The notes: generated by a model from the sequence alone, not told the origin. A stretch of 34,903 nucleotides of DNA from an uncultured Microcaldota archaeon (GCA_903921825.1 CAIXRF010000033.1:1-34903), one strand, 5' to 3'. Positions 1 through 9,455 are shown, counted from the first letter of the stretch. Numbers and translations are program-made.

Positions 1-800
1 GGTAGGGCGGGCGTCGTTCCATGCGAAGCATACCACTCAAGGAAAGCGGGATCAGTCAGCTCGGCAACCGCCCCCATTTCACCAATCACATAGAAATAAG
101 GCCGGGCTGCGTCTGTGCCGATGGCTCTGATGAACGCGGAGGTCTTGAAAACCCGCTCGTCGGTGAGCGCTGCGACTCCCTTAGTCTGGCATATCGCCCA
201 GAAGTACGGTCTGGCTGCGTCTGGGCCCAGGGATTTGGCGAAGCTAAGAACTCGTTCGTGTGTAAGGTCTGCGACTGCATGCGTCTCGCCTATCGCATGG
301 AAGTACTGTGTGGCTGCGTCATTGCCGATGGCTTTGATGGATTCGGAGGTCTTGAAGACCCTTTCATCAGTTAGCTCTGCGACTGCATGCGTCTCGCCTA
401 TCGCATAGAAGTACCGTCCGGCTGCGACTGAGCCTATGGAGTTGATGAAGTCCGAGGTTTTGAGCACTCTTTTGTCGCTTAGCTCGGCAACCGCCTTTGT
501 CTCCCAGATAGCCCTGAAGTACCAGTAGGCTCCGTCGCCGCCAAGGGATTTGGCGAAAGCGAGGACTTTAGGGTCAGTTAGCTCTGCGACTGCTTTCGTT
601 TCGCCAATTGCCAGGAAGTAAAAGCTTGCTGCGACCGGGTCGATTGATTTGACAAATTCAGAGGTCATGAGCACTCTCTCATCTATAAGTTCTGCAACCG
701 CCCTAGTGTTTTCAATTGCCTTGAAGTACTGGGAGGCTGCCTCGCTGCCGATAGATCTGGCGAAATCGAGAATTCTGGCTAGTTTGTCCGCCCTTTCCGC
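1..800 (-). repeat. In-frame tandem repeats coding AVAELTDERVLKTSEFIKSIGxDAAxxYFxAIGETK (36 aa) or AVAELTDPKVLAFAKSLGGDxAxxYFxAIxETK (33 aa)
   Basis: About seven units read by eye; near-identical DNA tract gcgactgcatgcgtctcgcctatcgcat(g/a)gaagtac at 271 and 379, exactly 108 nt apart. Confidence 0.85.
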
Positions 801-953
801 ATCTGTCTTATAATTCTTGTCCAGGAAGGAAACGAGTACTCGTTGTGGATCCTCGCTGCAGCGCAGCTCCCCAAGCTGCTTCACCATCTCGTCCAGCTTG
901 GGCTGCTTGGCTTTCGGCTCAGCCTTCTGTTGCATTGGAGGTGCAGGGTACAT
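1..953 (-). CDS. Partial (runs off left edge) alpha-helical tandem-repeat protein, repeat unit 33/36 aa
   Basis: Not in the ORF track because no stop lies inside the window. Reverse-strand translation from ATG at 953: MYPAPPMQQKAEPKAKQPKLDEMVKQLGELRCSEDPQRVLVSFLDKNYKTDAERADKLARILDFARSIGSEAASQYFKAIENTRAVAELIDERVLMTSEFVKSIDPVAASFYFLAIGETKAVAELTDPKVLAFAKSLGG... open to position 1. Confidence 0.85.
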   Translation of the reverse strand, partial: MYPAPPMQQKAEPKAKQPKLDEMVKQLGELRCSEDPQRVLVSFLDKNYKTDAERADKLARILDFARSIGSEAASQYFKAIENTRAVAELIDERVLMTSEFVKSIDPVAASFYFLAIGETKAVAELTDPKVLAFAKSLGGDGAYWYFRAIWETKAVAELSDKRVLKTSDFINSIGSVAAGRYFYAIGETHAVAELTDERVFKTSESIKAIGNDAATQYFHAIGETHAVADLTHERVLSFAKSLGPDAARPYFWAICQTKGVAALTDERVFKTSAFIRAIGTDAARPYFYVIGEMGAVAELTDPAFLEWYASHGTTPAL

Positions 954-1015
954 TCCAACCGTCTATATCCGCTCAAAAGGAGAATAATAAGCTGGCGGTA
1001 AGCCAGGTGCTGAGC

Positions 1016-2191
1016 TTAATCCCGCAGCGCCTCGATGATTTTTCTCGCAGCCTTTCCCACTTCTTCCTTCTTCTCAGGCACGCAGGCGACTATGAGTTTC
1101 CTCCTCCCTTGCTCAGCCTGCTCTGCCGCCCTCACAATTTCGGAGATTTCCCTCAGCGGAACTTCGCTCCCCCTGCGCGAGACGCGCACTTTCGTCTCCT
1201 GCTTGTTGTATTGAGGTGCGAAATCGACAATAAGCTCGTCTGGAGACGCTTTCGCCCCCTCAGCGACCTCCTTCTCAAGCTTCTCAACGAACTTCCCATC
1301 GTTGAGCTTCGCCTTCAGTTCAGGGCTGAGCTCATAGGCGCTCATCTCAACAGCGCGCTTGAGCAGCTTCCTCTCGCGCAGCCGTTTTACGAGCTTGCCT
1401 GCCCTGCCGTTCGCCGAAAGCGCAAGCAAAAGCTCCTCGTCATTCATTTCCGCAATCTGCCTTGCCGCAATCGTTTTGTCCGAGATGGCTGTTTCGCACG
1501 CCTTCCTGAGCATCGCGCTCGCAATCCTCACCGCGTGGTGGTAATAGACCGAGGAAAACATCAGGAAGCGGGCGATAAGCATTGACTCCGCAGCCTCAAG
1601 CCCGCCGTGCTCCACAACGGCCTCTCCCTTCCCGTTCATCCTGATTGTGTGGATGAGCCTGCCGTAGTCTATCACGCCATAGGCAACGCCGGTGTAGTGC
1701 GAATCCCTCAGCAGATAGTCCATCCTGTCCGCGCCCAAGTCGAAGGTGATGAGCTCGCCAACGCCCTTGCCGAAGAAGATGTTCTTCAGCTCAGGGAGCG
1801 AGAACCCGCCCTTCTTCACGGCATCCGCAATCTCCCCGCTCTTCACCTTTTCCCAGCCGAGCTCCTCATGCCCTTTCCCGATGTGCTGCTGCAAAATCCA
1901 CTCGGACTCGTGCGAGAAGGCGCCATGCCCCACGTCGTGAAGCAGCGCCGCGGCCCGAAGCAGCTTCTCCTCCTCTCCCTTGACCTCGGCGCTTTCCGCC
2001 ATCTCGCCAGCAAGGTGCATCGTGCCGATTGAGTGCTCGAACCGGGTGTGGTTCGCGCCGGGGTAGATGAGGTCGGACATGCCAACCTGTTTCAGTCGGC
2101 GGAGGCGCTGCATGGGCTGCGTGTCGAGCAGGGAAAGCTCAAAATCGGAGAAGTGCACGTTGCCGTGCACCGAATCCTTAACGACGTTCAT
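1016..2191 (-). CDS. HD-domain phosphohydrolase (COG1078/SAMHD1-like)
   Basis: MNVVKDSVHGNVHFSDFELSLLDTQPMQRLRRLKQVG...RFEHSIGTMHLAGEM...LLHDVGHGAFSHESE; HD motifs. ORF track start 2200 (GTG) is an alternative. Confidence 0.88.
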   Translation of the reverse strand: MNVVKDSVHGNVHFSDFELSLLDTQPMQRLRRLKQVGMSDLIYPGANHTRFEHSIGTMHLAGEMAESAEVKGEEEKLLRAAALLHDVGHGAFSHESEWILQQHIGKGHEELGWEKVKSGEIADAVKKGGFSLPELKNIFFGKGVGELITFDLGADRMDYLLRDSHYTGVAYGVIDYGRLIHTIRMNGKGEAVVEHGGLEAAESMLIARFLMFSSVYYHHAVRIASAMLRKACETAISDKTIAARQIAEMNDEELLLALSANGRAGKLVKRLRERKLLKRAVEMSAYELSPELKAKLNDGKFVEKLEKEVAEGAKASPDELIVDFAPQYNKQETKVRVSRRGSEVPLREISEIVRAAEQAEQGRRKLIVACVPEKKEEVGKAARKIIEALRD

Positions 2192-2196
2192 AAGAA

Positions 2197-2991
2197 TCAC
2201 GCGAGCGCATATGCGCCCTTCCGCTTCTCAATCAGCTCGCCGTGCTCCCTCATCAGCTCGAGGGCGACGCGGCAGGCGACCTCGCTCATGCCGAGCGCGC
2301 CGCACACCTCCGACTCCGTGGCCTCGCGCTTCACGTTCAGAAGCATCCTTATCCGGTTGTTCCACATGTCGTAGAACTTCCTCTGCGCGATATAATATTT
2401 GCTGTCGAAGCCGCGGGTGCCCATTATCTCGCCGGCCTTTATTTCAGGTTCGAGCTTCTCTGAGGCGAGCTTCGCCTCCGCCTCGTTCGCGATTATGATG
2501 TAGCCGTATTTCCCCAGATGCTCATCCCACCGTAGGCTCTGCTCCGAGGTCTGCTGCGGCTTCGCAGGCTCGTCCTTCTTCCTGAGGAGGCCATAGACTG
2601 CGTTGCTTATGTTGTAGACGCCAGTCTGCGCATACTGCTTGCCCCTGTAGATGGAAACGAAGCCCTTCCTCTCCATGCCGTCAAGAATCCTCGCCTCCTC
2701 CTCGGAAAGCAGCTTCTGCACGCGGGAAGGTATCCGCTGCTCATACTTTATGCCGTCAAGCTTCTTCAGGACGCGCAACTCATTCGGCGAAAGCAGCGGC
2801 GCTTCCGCTGCTGCGGGCTTGGTTTCGGCTGGGTGCGCGGGCGCCTTCACAAGCACTTCGGTGTTCACCAGCGTGTAGATTCCGGGCTTAACTTCAACGA
2901 GCTCAAGCCGGTCGCCTTCCTTTATCCCTGCGAACTCCTTCGGCACGACAATAACGAGGTTCTCGCCCTGCCTCAGCACCTTCACGTCCAT
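2197..2991 (-). CDS. SpoVT/AbrB-like N-terminal domain plus winged-helix DNA-binding protein
   Basis: MDVKVLRQGENLVIVVPKEFAGIKEGDRLELVEV N-terminus; helical DNA-binding-like remainder; overlaps or abuts the HD gene start. Confidence 0.65.
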   Translation of the reverse strand: MDVKVLRQGENLVIVVPKEFAGIKEGDRLELVEVKPGIYTLVNTEVLVKAPAHPAETKPAAAEAPLLSPNELRVLKKLDGIKYEQRIPSRVQKLLSEEEARILDGMERKGFVSIYRGKQYAQTGVYNISNAVYGLLRKKDEPAKPQQTSEQSLRWDEHLGKYGYIIIANEAEAKLASEKLEPEIKAGEIMGTRGFDSKYYIAQRKFYDMWNNRIRMLLNVKREATESEVCGALGMSEVACRVALELMREHGELIEKRKGAYALA

Positions 2992-3030
2992 AAAACCAGC
3001 AAAGGGGTTTGCACGGCAGTATTTAATAGC

Positions 3031-3822
3031 CTACTTCCTCTCCTGCATCATGCGCGTCAGCCTGTCGAGCTTCTTGTCGATAATCTCCAACTCCTCCTTG
3101 TGGGGCTTCGCATGGTGCGACTCGACGAAGTAGGCGGCTACGTTGGCGGTCAGGATTGCGAGCAGGCCGATTCCCACGAGGATGAGGTAGCCTCCGATCA
3201 TCCTTCCGGGAACGGACACGGGGAAGACGGGCATGGCCGTGGTCGCGACCGTGGCTGCTGACCACCAGAGCGCGTCCTCATAGGTCGCCAAGCCCTGCAC
3301 TGCATTTTTCTCGTAGGAATATTCGAGCGCTGCGCACAGCCCGATAGATAGGAAGGTGAATGCAAGGTAGTGGTAGAACTTGTGCCTGTAGAAGGAGGCG
3401 GAAAGCTTGTCAAGCCCGGCGAACACGAGCGGGATGTAGGCGGTCACGCGCACTATCCTGACGAGCCGCTCGAACCGCGCAATCCTCAGCAGCGGCGCGA
3501 GGAATGCCTCCTGCTCGAACGGCGTGAAGAGCAGCGCGACGGGCGACAGCACGATGAGGCCGTCTATCACCGCGTCGAGCGTCCTGTTCCTCAGGTAATA
3601 GGAAATGCTGGGCGCGCAGTAAAGCTTAAGGCTGAAATCTGCTACGAATGCTGCCCATATGAGCCAGTCTACAGCCGCAATGGCGGTCTTCTCCAGCTGC
3701 GGGAGGTCCACGAGGCTCTCGATGGCAAAGAGGATGACCGCGACGACGGCTAGGATTATCATCCTTTCGTCCTTGAATATCCTTGCGTGCAGCTCAGTCA
3801 ACGCCTTCTTTCCCGTCGCCAT
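3031..3822 (-). CDS. Voltage-gated-like ion channel (S1-S6) with non-canonical pore loop
   Basis: S4-like LLRIARFERLVRIVRVTAYIP; pore helix EDALWWSAATVATTAMPVFPVSVPGRMIGGYLILVGIGLLAILTAN. Start MATGKK preceded by GGTGA. Confidence 0.8.
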   Translation of the reverse strand: MATGKKALTELHARIFKDERMIILAVVAVILFAIESLVDLPQLEKTAIAAVDWLIWAAFVADFSLKLYCAPSISYYLRNRTLDAVIDGLIVLSPVALLFTPFEQEAFLAPLLRIARFERLVRIVRVTAYIPLVFAGLDKLSASFYRHKFYHYLAFTFLSIGLCAALEYSYEKNAVQGLATYEDALWWSAATVATTAMPVFPVSVPGRMIGGYLILVGIGLLAILTANVAAYFVESHHAKPHKEELEIIDKKLDRLTRMMQERK

Positions 3823-3826
3823 GATC

Positions 3827-4435
3827 TCACCTTTTTCCCTGATTCTTCTCGAACACAACGCCGCCCGGCTTCCTCTCGCAGAACACCTGCGCCTGGAACC
3901 TGCAAACCTTCGCAGTTTCGCTCAGCCATTCGTCCGGCGGCAGGCCGGCCTTCCAGCATATCTGGGCGAGGAACTCTTCCGCGCCCCATTCCTGCTCAAC
4001 CGGAACCTGCGGCAGCAGGAGGCCGGAGCAGGAGCGGGACTCAATCGTCAGCCCGTCCCTTCCGACTTTCACTTCTTTCACGATTTCCCTCGGGTCCTTG
4101 CAGATTATCCTCTCCGGAAGCGTGAGCACGCTCACCTCAATCACCAGCTTTTCCAGCTCCTCGGATTCCAGCGGTGGGAAGCGCGGGTCCTCTGTTGCGG
4201 CGGAGATGGCTGCATCGATGACAGCGGAAGCGAGCGGGTAGACTGGGTATGGATAGCCGATGCAGCCGCGCAGCTCCCTGTTCGGCATGGTTTCGAGCGT
4301 GACGAACACTCCCCGCTTCTCGAGGAGGTTGGGGGTCGCGTCCCTCGGCGAGATGCGCTCGCCCTGCTTCAGGTAGGACGTTATCGCCCTGCGCGCGAGC
4401 GCCACCAAGTACTTCCCGTCTCTTTCGCTGAGCAT
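3827..4435 (-). CDS. AMMECR1 domain protein
   Basis: LEKRGVFVTLETMPNRELRGCIGYPYPVYPLASAVIDAAISAATEDPRFPPLESEELEKLVIEVSVLT, diagnostic AMMECR1 core. Confidence 0.93.
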   Translation of the reverse strand: MLSERDGKYLVALARRAITSYLKQGERISPRDATPNLLEKRGVFVTLETMPNRELRGCIGYPYPVYPLASAVIDAAISAATEDPRFPPLESEELEKLVIEVSVLTLPERIICKDPREIVKEVKVGRDGLTIESRSCSGLLLPQVPVEQEWGAEEFLAQICWKAGLPPDEWLSETAKVCRFQAQVFCERKPGGVVFEKNQGKR

Positions 4436-4535
4436 GCGAACAGTTAAATAAGCTTCTGCTTAAAATGTGTTTGCTGATTTTCGGAAAAGTTTCTGTCAAG
4501 CACTGTTTCTGCGCCTTCGGGCGGAGGGAGTCGTT

Positions 4536-7500
4536 ATGCCTTGTTCTGCGAAGTTAGGAAGTTGGGCGCTGCTCGCGCTGGTTCTCATGGCGCAGCTGCA
4601 AGCTGCGGCGGGAAGCGACGGCAGGAACATGCCCACGGATTATTACGCGTTCTGGGAAGGGAAGGACCTGTCGGAGCTCACGTGCCTCAGCAACCTGCCC
4701 CTGCTCCAGCTCAATAAGGCTTATGGAATGGACGAGCTGACGGGAACGATTGCAGGAAAGGAGGCATCCGCGGAGTTCGACACTTCGCTGCGCCATGCGC
4801 GCGAGGCGGGATATGAGCTGGAATACGCGAAGGGCAATTCGACGTTCTACTGCCCAATATTCGGCTATGCCATGCCGCTCTACACGTCGCAGGGCATCGC
4901 CCTTTTTGATACGTGCATGGTCACCATGCCTCCGGGCTTCTACTCCGGCATGGAAATGGTGGCAGAACTAACAGCTTGCGAGGGGATGGAGCATTCACAG
5001 AGGGCGATAACCCTTTCGAGCCATGCGGCGAATGATGCGCGGGCGGTTGCGCTCGGGAGGCTTGATGAGCTGCGCATGATGGGCGCAGGCTGCCTGGGCT
5101 ATTCCGGCGCGGGGAGGGCGGCTTACGATCAGGCCAGCAAGCTTGCAGCGTTGGACTCGCCGCCGCTTGATGCGCCGATTGAGTGGCACTACGAGAACCA
5201 GACCCAGAGGCATGCTGCTGCGCTCATCGAGGCATACGACGTCGAGTGTGCGTTCGAGAATGGGAGCGCGCGCTTCAACGACGCGGATGCGTTTCCGAAG
5301 TCCATCGCACTGATGGTTGGCGGGAACGAGAACCTCGTGACCGGCTGGATTGCCGCCGACGCGCGGATAAGCGACGCGATAACCAACATGTGGGGCGAAT
5401 ACAACGCTTCGCATCTTGCGTATCATTCGGAGAAGCAGGCGGCGGAGGCCAGATACAGCGCGCTAAAAGACGACGGCTATCCCCTCATCGACTCCGCGCT
5501 TGTTTCGCGGCTTGCGGATGCAGCGCCTGGCGAATTCTACGGTGTGGAGGACGCGGGCCCGCCTGCAGAAAGACTGGAAGGCGCGCATGCGAACCTGAGC
5601 GCGGCAGAAGCGCTGTTTTTCGGCTCCGAGCTTTCCCGCGCGTCTGGGCAAGAATGCTACCTCTCCTACGCAATAAACATGCTCAACGACGCGCGCACGC
5701 ACATCGAGGACGCGAATGGAAGCATGGCGGAGATTGAGGATGAAGTGGGCGGGATGACGCAGAGCGCGTCCGAGGCATGCGATTCGCGGCTGAATGAGGT
5801 TGCGGCGCTCATCGCAGGGTATAGCACCAATTCTTCCGCCGCCGCGATGGTGAAGCAGCAGGCGCAGGGCGAGCTCGAAACGGAGAGGGGGCTTCTCGCC
5901 TCCGCGCCGCAGCTCAGAACGGGCGAGAAGCTAGTGAGGTATGCAAATGTTCTCGAGCTTGCCGCCTCCACGAAGTTGCTCCTTTCGGACGAGAACCGCA
6001 GCATTGCCGAGAGAAGGGGCGACGCGAACGCTTCCCTGCAGCATCTCTGCGGCTTGGCGGAACGCGCCGAATCCGACGGGCTTGATGTCGAGCCGGAGAA
6101 GGAGTTCTGCATATCAGCAGCCGAGCGCCTCGCGCTCGGGACGCCCGAGGACTTCTTTTCCATCAAACTGGAATCGGAGAAGCTTGCGGATGGAATCTAT
6201 GACAAGGCGCGCATGAGGTTTGGCTACCTTGATGCGAGAATCACGGACCTGCGTGAGGTAGCGTCGGCAATAAGGGCATACGCATCGGTGCTGCAGGGTG
6301 CCGGGGCGTTCAGCGACCAATGCGCAGAGCTCGAATCGCTTGACAGGGACTATTGCGGTGGCGGCGGGCTGGAACCGGAAAAGGCGCTCGGCCATTACCG
6401 AGAGATTGAGTCGCACATCCTCTCGCTGGAAGCGGAATTCGAAACTGCGAAGGCGCAGCTCGTAAAGGAGATGATGGAGAAGACGGCGAAGGTTGAGGAG
6501 GTGGCCGGAGCGCAGGCCGTGGTGGATGAGCCATCCAATGAGTCCGTGCGCATCATGCTCTCAAACCCGTTGCCATTCGGGACGAACTCCTCGATATCCA
6601 TCTCCGTGCCCATAGGCGGAGCAGCGAGCGCCTGCACGCTCTCCCCGGCTTCGAGGAGCGGTGAGATATTCGCTGCTGCGCTTAATGGCGACAGCGCCGA
6701 GCTGGCATTCAGTTCGGTAGCCGCAGGCGGGAGCTACGAGGCGGACTTCGAGGGCGAATGCGCGCCCGTAGTAATCTCGGAGGGCGGAGCGGTGACGAAA
6801 ATACTTTCCCTTTCTCCGGAGGCGCTTGATGCCGAGACCACCCTGAAGCTCAGGGCGAAAAGGGACGTAGAGCAGCTGCAGGTCGCTGTGCGCATCATAG
6901 GTGCGCCACCAGAGATTTCCGGAGATGCGGATGGTGCGCTCCTCGAAAGCGCGCGCGCTGCGGGCAGCGGGAGCGCTGAGGCCATCCTCTCGCAGGTCAG
7001 TGAAGGTGCCCTCTCCGTCACCCTGCGCTATTCAGTCCCCGACCCTTATTCCATCGAGTCAGGCGCGCACGAGGTCGAGAACGTGACCAACAGGACTTCC
7101 CGCGTCACCTTCACCGTCACGGCAACATCGAACGGCCTTGAGCTGGCGGACGTGCCAGTGCAGGTGCCGCTCTACAATGCGAGCGTCCGCCAGGCAGACA
7201 TTATCATAAGGCCGCTTGGAAGCGCGAAGATAGGGAGCTTCTCTGCCGCGGCGATGCCGGGCGGGACGCTGGTTTCCTGGAAGGTGAAAAGGCTCGCGGC
7301 GGGCGGGAGCGAGGCCTTCGAGCTCGCTTACGAGTTTGACGACGTGGAAGGCTATGCGCGCTCCCTACTTGCGCAGGCGCACGAGAGGCTTGATGGCCTG
7401 GAAAGCGCGCTCGGCAGCAACGCGCTGGAAAAGCTGCGTGCGAAACTTTCCGAGGCGGAGCAGCTCGTTGGCGAGGGGAAGTTCAACGATGCGATAGCCA

Positions 7501-8669
7501 CGCTGCAGGATTTGAATTCGATGATGGATGCCGCGTTCAGCGATGCGCAGAAGGCGGCGGAGGAGTCCTCCTCGTTCGGCTCGCGCCTTGCGGAATTCGG
7601 CGTGCAAAAGGACGAAACCGCATCCATTTCCTCCAAGCTTGGCGCGGCAGGCTTCGACGCGCAGGCAGAAATGCTGGATTCGGCAATTTCAAAAGCGGAT
7701 GGGCTTGCGCGCCGCGCCAGCACGCGCGCGGAGAACGGGGATTATGCCGGGGCAGGCAGCCTTCTCACGGACGCGGATGATGAACTGGACGGGAAGGCAG
7801 AGGAAGCGGTCTCCTCCGCAATCTCCTCGCTAGCGGGCAACTGCTCGGGCGAATCGCTCTCGAACGCGAGGCGCGCCCTTTCCGCAGGAAATCTCGAGGC
7901 CGCGATAACTTACGCCGCGGAGGCGAAGGCAGGGCTGGATGCCGCGCAGAAGGAGGCGGATGATGCGCGCTCGCAGCTTGCCGCAGGCCTTGACCTGCAG
8001 GTGGCCGGATTTGACTCGCTCAAGCGCCGCGCCAACTCCTCCTTTGGCTCCTTCGCCCTCGCCACGACGCTCACCGTGGGCAGGGCTGCACAGGATTCGG
8101 AGGTGAAGCAGCTTTCGAACCAGACGCTCGGCAGCGAGCTTTCCGGCGCAAAGGCGGAACTAGAGTCGCTCTCCGCCTTCTTCTCCGCATTCCGTTCCGG
8201 AGACAAGAAAGCATTCATCCTGAAGCATGAGGCGGATGCGGAAGGAGTTGCAGAACGGCTTGAGGCGCTTAACCGCACGATTTCGCTCGCGGATTCCGCA
8301 ACCCTCAGTTACAAGGAGGCTGCCGAATCTTCCCGCGACGAGGCAGGAAGCAGGCTCGAGCAGGTGAAGAAGATTGCGCCGACATCGGAACAGTACTCCG
8401 GCGTCATCGCCAACCTGACCAGTGCGCTCGGAATGGCGGACTCCGCGCTTTTGGAGAAAAGGTATGCGGACGCGCTCGTGCTCTCGGAGAGGGCGAACGC
8501 CGGCTGCGCGAACCTGCTATCCGCGGTTTCCGAAGTTGAGCAGACAAACGGCGGAGGGACTCCGCTCTGGCTTTTTGCCCTTCCTCTCCTCGGCTTCGCC
8601 GCCCTTGGTTTCCTCTACTTCAGGAAAAAGCCGGAGCAGAAGGGGCCGCGCATAATCAGGAGGCTCTAG
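4536..8669 (+). CDS. Large secreted/membrane-anchored coiled-coil protein of unknown function
   Basis: N-terminal hydrophobic signal (MPCSAKLGSWALLALVLMAQLQAAAGS), many NxS/T sites, long Ala/Glu/Leu coiled-coil stretches, C-terminal TM (TPLWLFALPLLGFAALGFLYFRKK) plus basic tail. ATG 4536 preceded by GGAGGGAG. Confidence 0.85.
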   Translation: MPCSAKLGSWALLALVLMAQLQAAAGSDGRNMPTDYYAFWEGKDLSELTCLSNLPLLQLNKAYGMDELTGTIAGKEASAEFDTSLRHAREAGYELEYAKGNSTFYCPIFGYAMPLYTSQGIALFDTCMVTMPPGFYSGMEMVAELTACEGMEHSQRAITLSSHAANDARAVALGRLDELRMMGAGCLGYSGAGRAAYDQASKLAALDSPPLDAPIEWHYENQTQRHAAALIEAYDVECAFENGSARFNDADAFPKSIALMVGGNENLVTGWIAADARISDAITNMWGEYNASHLAYHSEKQAAEARYSALKDDGYPLIDSALVSRLADAAPGEFYGVEDAGPPAERLEGAHANLSAAEALFFGSELSRASGQECYLSYAINMLNDARTHIEDANGSMAEIEDEVGGMTQSASEACDSRLNEVAALIAGYSTNSSAAAMVKQQAQGELETERGLLASAPQLRTGEKLVRYANVLELAASTKLLLSDENRSIAERRGDANASLQHLCGLAERAESDGLDVEPEKEFCISAAERLALGTPEDFFSIKLESEKLADGIYDKARMRFGYLDARITDLREVASAIRAYASVLQGAGAFSDQCAELESLDRDYCGGGGLEPEKALGHYREIESHILSLEAEFETAKAQLVKEMMEKTAKVEEVAGAQAVVDEPSNESVRIMLSNPLPFGTNSSISISVPIGGAASACTLSPASRSGEIFAAALNGDSAELAFSSVAAGGSYEADFEGECAPVVISEGGAVTKILSLSPEALDAETTLKLRAKRDVEQLQVAVRIIGAPPEISGDADGALLESARAAGSGSAEAILSQVSEGALSVTLRYSVPDPYSIESGAHEVENVTNRTSRVTFTVTATSNGLELADVPVQVPLYNASVRQADIIIRPLGSAKIGSFSAAAMPGGTLVSWKVKRLAAGGSEAFELAYEFDDVEGYARSLLAQAHERLDGLESALGSNALEKLRAKLSEAEQLVGEGKFNDAIATLQDLNSMMDAAFSDAQKAAEESSSFGSRLAEFGVQKDETASISSKLGAAGFDAQAEMLDSAISKADGLARRASTRAENGDYAGAGSLLTDADDELDGKAEEAVSSAISSLAGNCSGESLSNARRALSAGNLEAAITYAAEAKAGLDAAQKEADDARSQLAAGLDLQVAGFDSLKRRANSSFGSFALATTLTVGRAAQDSEVKQLSNQTLGSELSGAKAELESLSAFFSAFRSGDKKAFILKHEADAEGVAERLEALNRTISLADSATLSYKEAAESSRDEAGSRLEQVKKIAPTSEQYSGVIANLTSALGMADSALLEKRYADALVLSERANAGCANLLSAVSEVEQTNGGGTPLWLFALPLLGFAALGFLYFRKKPEQKGPRIIRRL

Positions 8670-9328
8670 AACGCGCGGTGCGTGCACAGGTGGCCGAACT
8701 CGCAGAGTGCGCACTTCCCCGGCTCGCCGCAGGCGAGCTCCCTTCTCTCGAACTCGCCGCGCATGAGCGCATCGAATCTGCGCAGCCTCGGAAGAAGGCG
8801 GGCCTCTTCGAAGGGCACGGGCTCGCCCGCATGGAGCCCCCCTTCGGCAATAACGTAGTAAAGCTCCATGCCGGAGAAAACTGCCAGCCCCTTTCCCCCG
8901 CCCTTGAACCGCACCTCGCCATCCCTGAGCGCCTTGCAGTAGGAGAGGAGCTGGCACTCATACTTACCTGCAAAGGCACCGCCGCCCCTCCCGAACTTCA
9001 AATCAACCACGAAGACCTTCCGCCCCTCCTTCATGAGCTTGTCTATCCTTCCGGAGAAGACAGTGCCCCTGTGCTCGAAGCGGACGCGCACGGACTCGCT
9101 CGGCAGCTCTACGGAGGTTTTCTCATCGCGCAGGCTATCCAGCAGTTCCTTCTCGCTGACCTCCTTGTAGGGCTTCTTCGCGTCCTCCCGGGCGGAGAGC
9201 GCATGCTGCCTGGTGCCCTCGGCTACGCACGGCCTGAACCGCGGCCTCGCGCCATCAATCAGCGAATGCACGAGCTTGAGCTCGCAGAAGCCCATGTCCG
9301 CGAACTTTGAAATAGGGACAGTAAGCAT
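8666..9328 (-). CDS. Cas4/RecB-like PD-(D/E)XK nuclease with Fe-S cysteines
   Basis: GRIDKLMKEGRKVFVVDLKFG...KYECQLLSYCKAL nuclease motifs; N-terminal FC and C-terminal CGEPGKCALCEFGHLC cluster. Confidence 0.8.
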   Translation of the reverse strand: MLTVPISKFADMGFCELKLVHSLIDGARPRFRPCVAEGTRQHALSAREDAKKPYKEVSEKELLDSLRDEKTSVELPSESVRVRFEHRGTVFSGRIDKLMKEGRKVFVVDLKFGRGGGAFAGKYECQLLSYCKALRDGEVRFKGGGKGLAVFSGMELYYVIAEGGLHAGEPVPFEEARLLPRLRRFDALMRGEFERRELACGEPGKCALCEFGHLCTHRAF

Positions 9329-9332
9329 GTTC

Positions 9333-9455
9333 TCAGACGAGAAGCTCCAGCCTTTCCCCTATTTTTCTGAAGCGTGCGTCCCCTCCAACGCGCTCAAGCC
9401 TCATCATGAGGTCCTCAATCTGGTCGAGTTTCATGCTGCTGACGTCCATTTTCAT
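9333..9455 (-). CDS. Small 40-aa hypothetical protein
   Basis: MKMDVSSMKLDQIEDLMMRLERVGGDARFRKIGERLELLV*; TTTAAAAG box about 30 nt upstream; below the track size cutoff. GTG 9464 is an alternative start. Confidence 0.45.
   Translation of the reverse strand: MKMDVSSMKLDQIEDLMMRLERVGGDARFRKIGERLELLV

Noticed and set aside
1-800. Possible CRISPR array or DNA satellite at the left edge
   Set aside because: Period is 99/108 nt and coding in frame with protein-level conservation; no short identical repeats with unique spacers.
845-1585. + strand 246-aa ORF and similar long antisense ORFs (3659-4447, 16815-17342, 18027-18686, 21606-22418, 22874-23548, 23620-24483)
   Set aside because: GC-rich codon bias gives open antisense frames; composition is Arg/Leu/Ser/Ala-rich with no family resemblance, and each opposes a well-supported gene.
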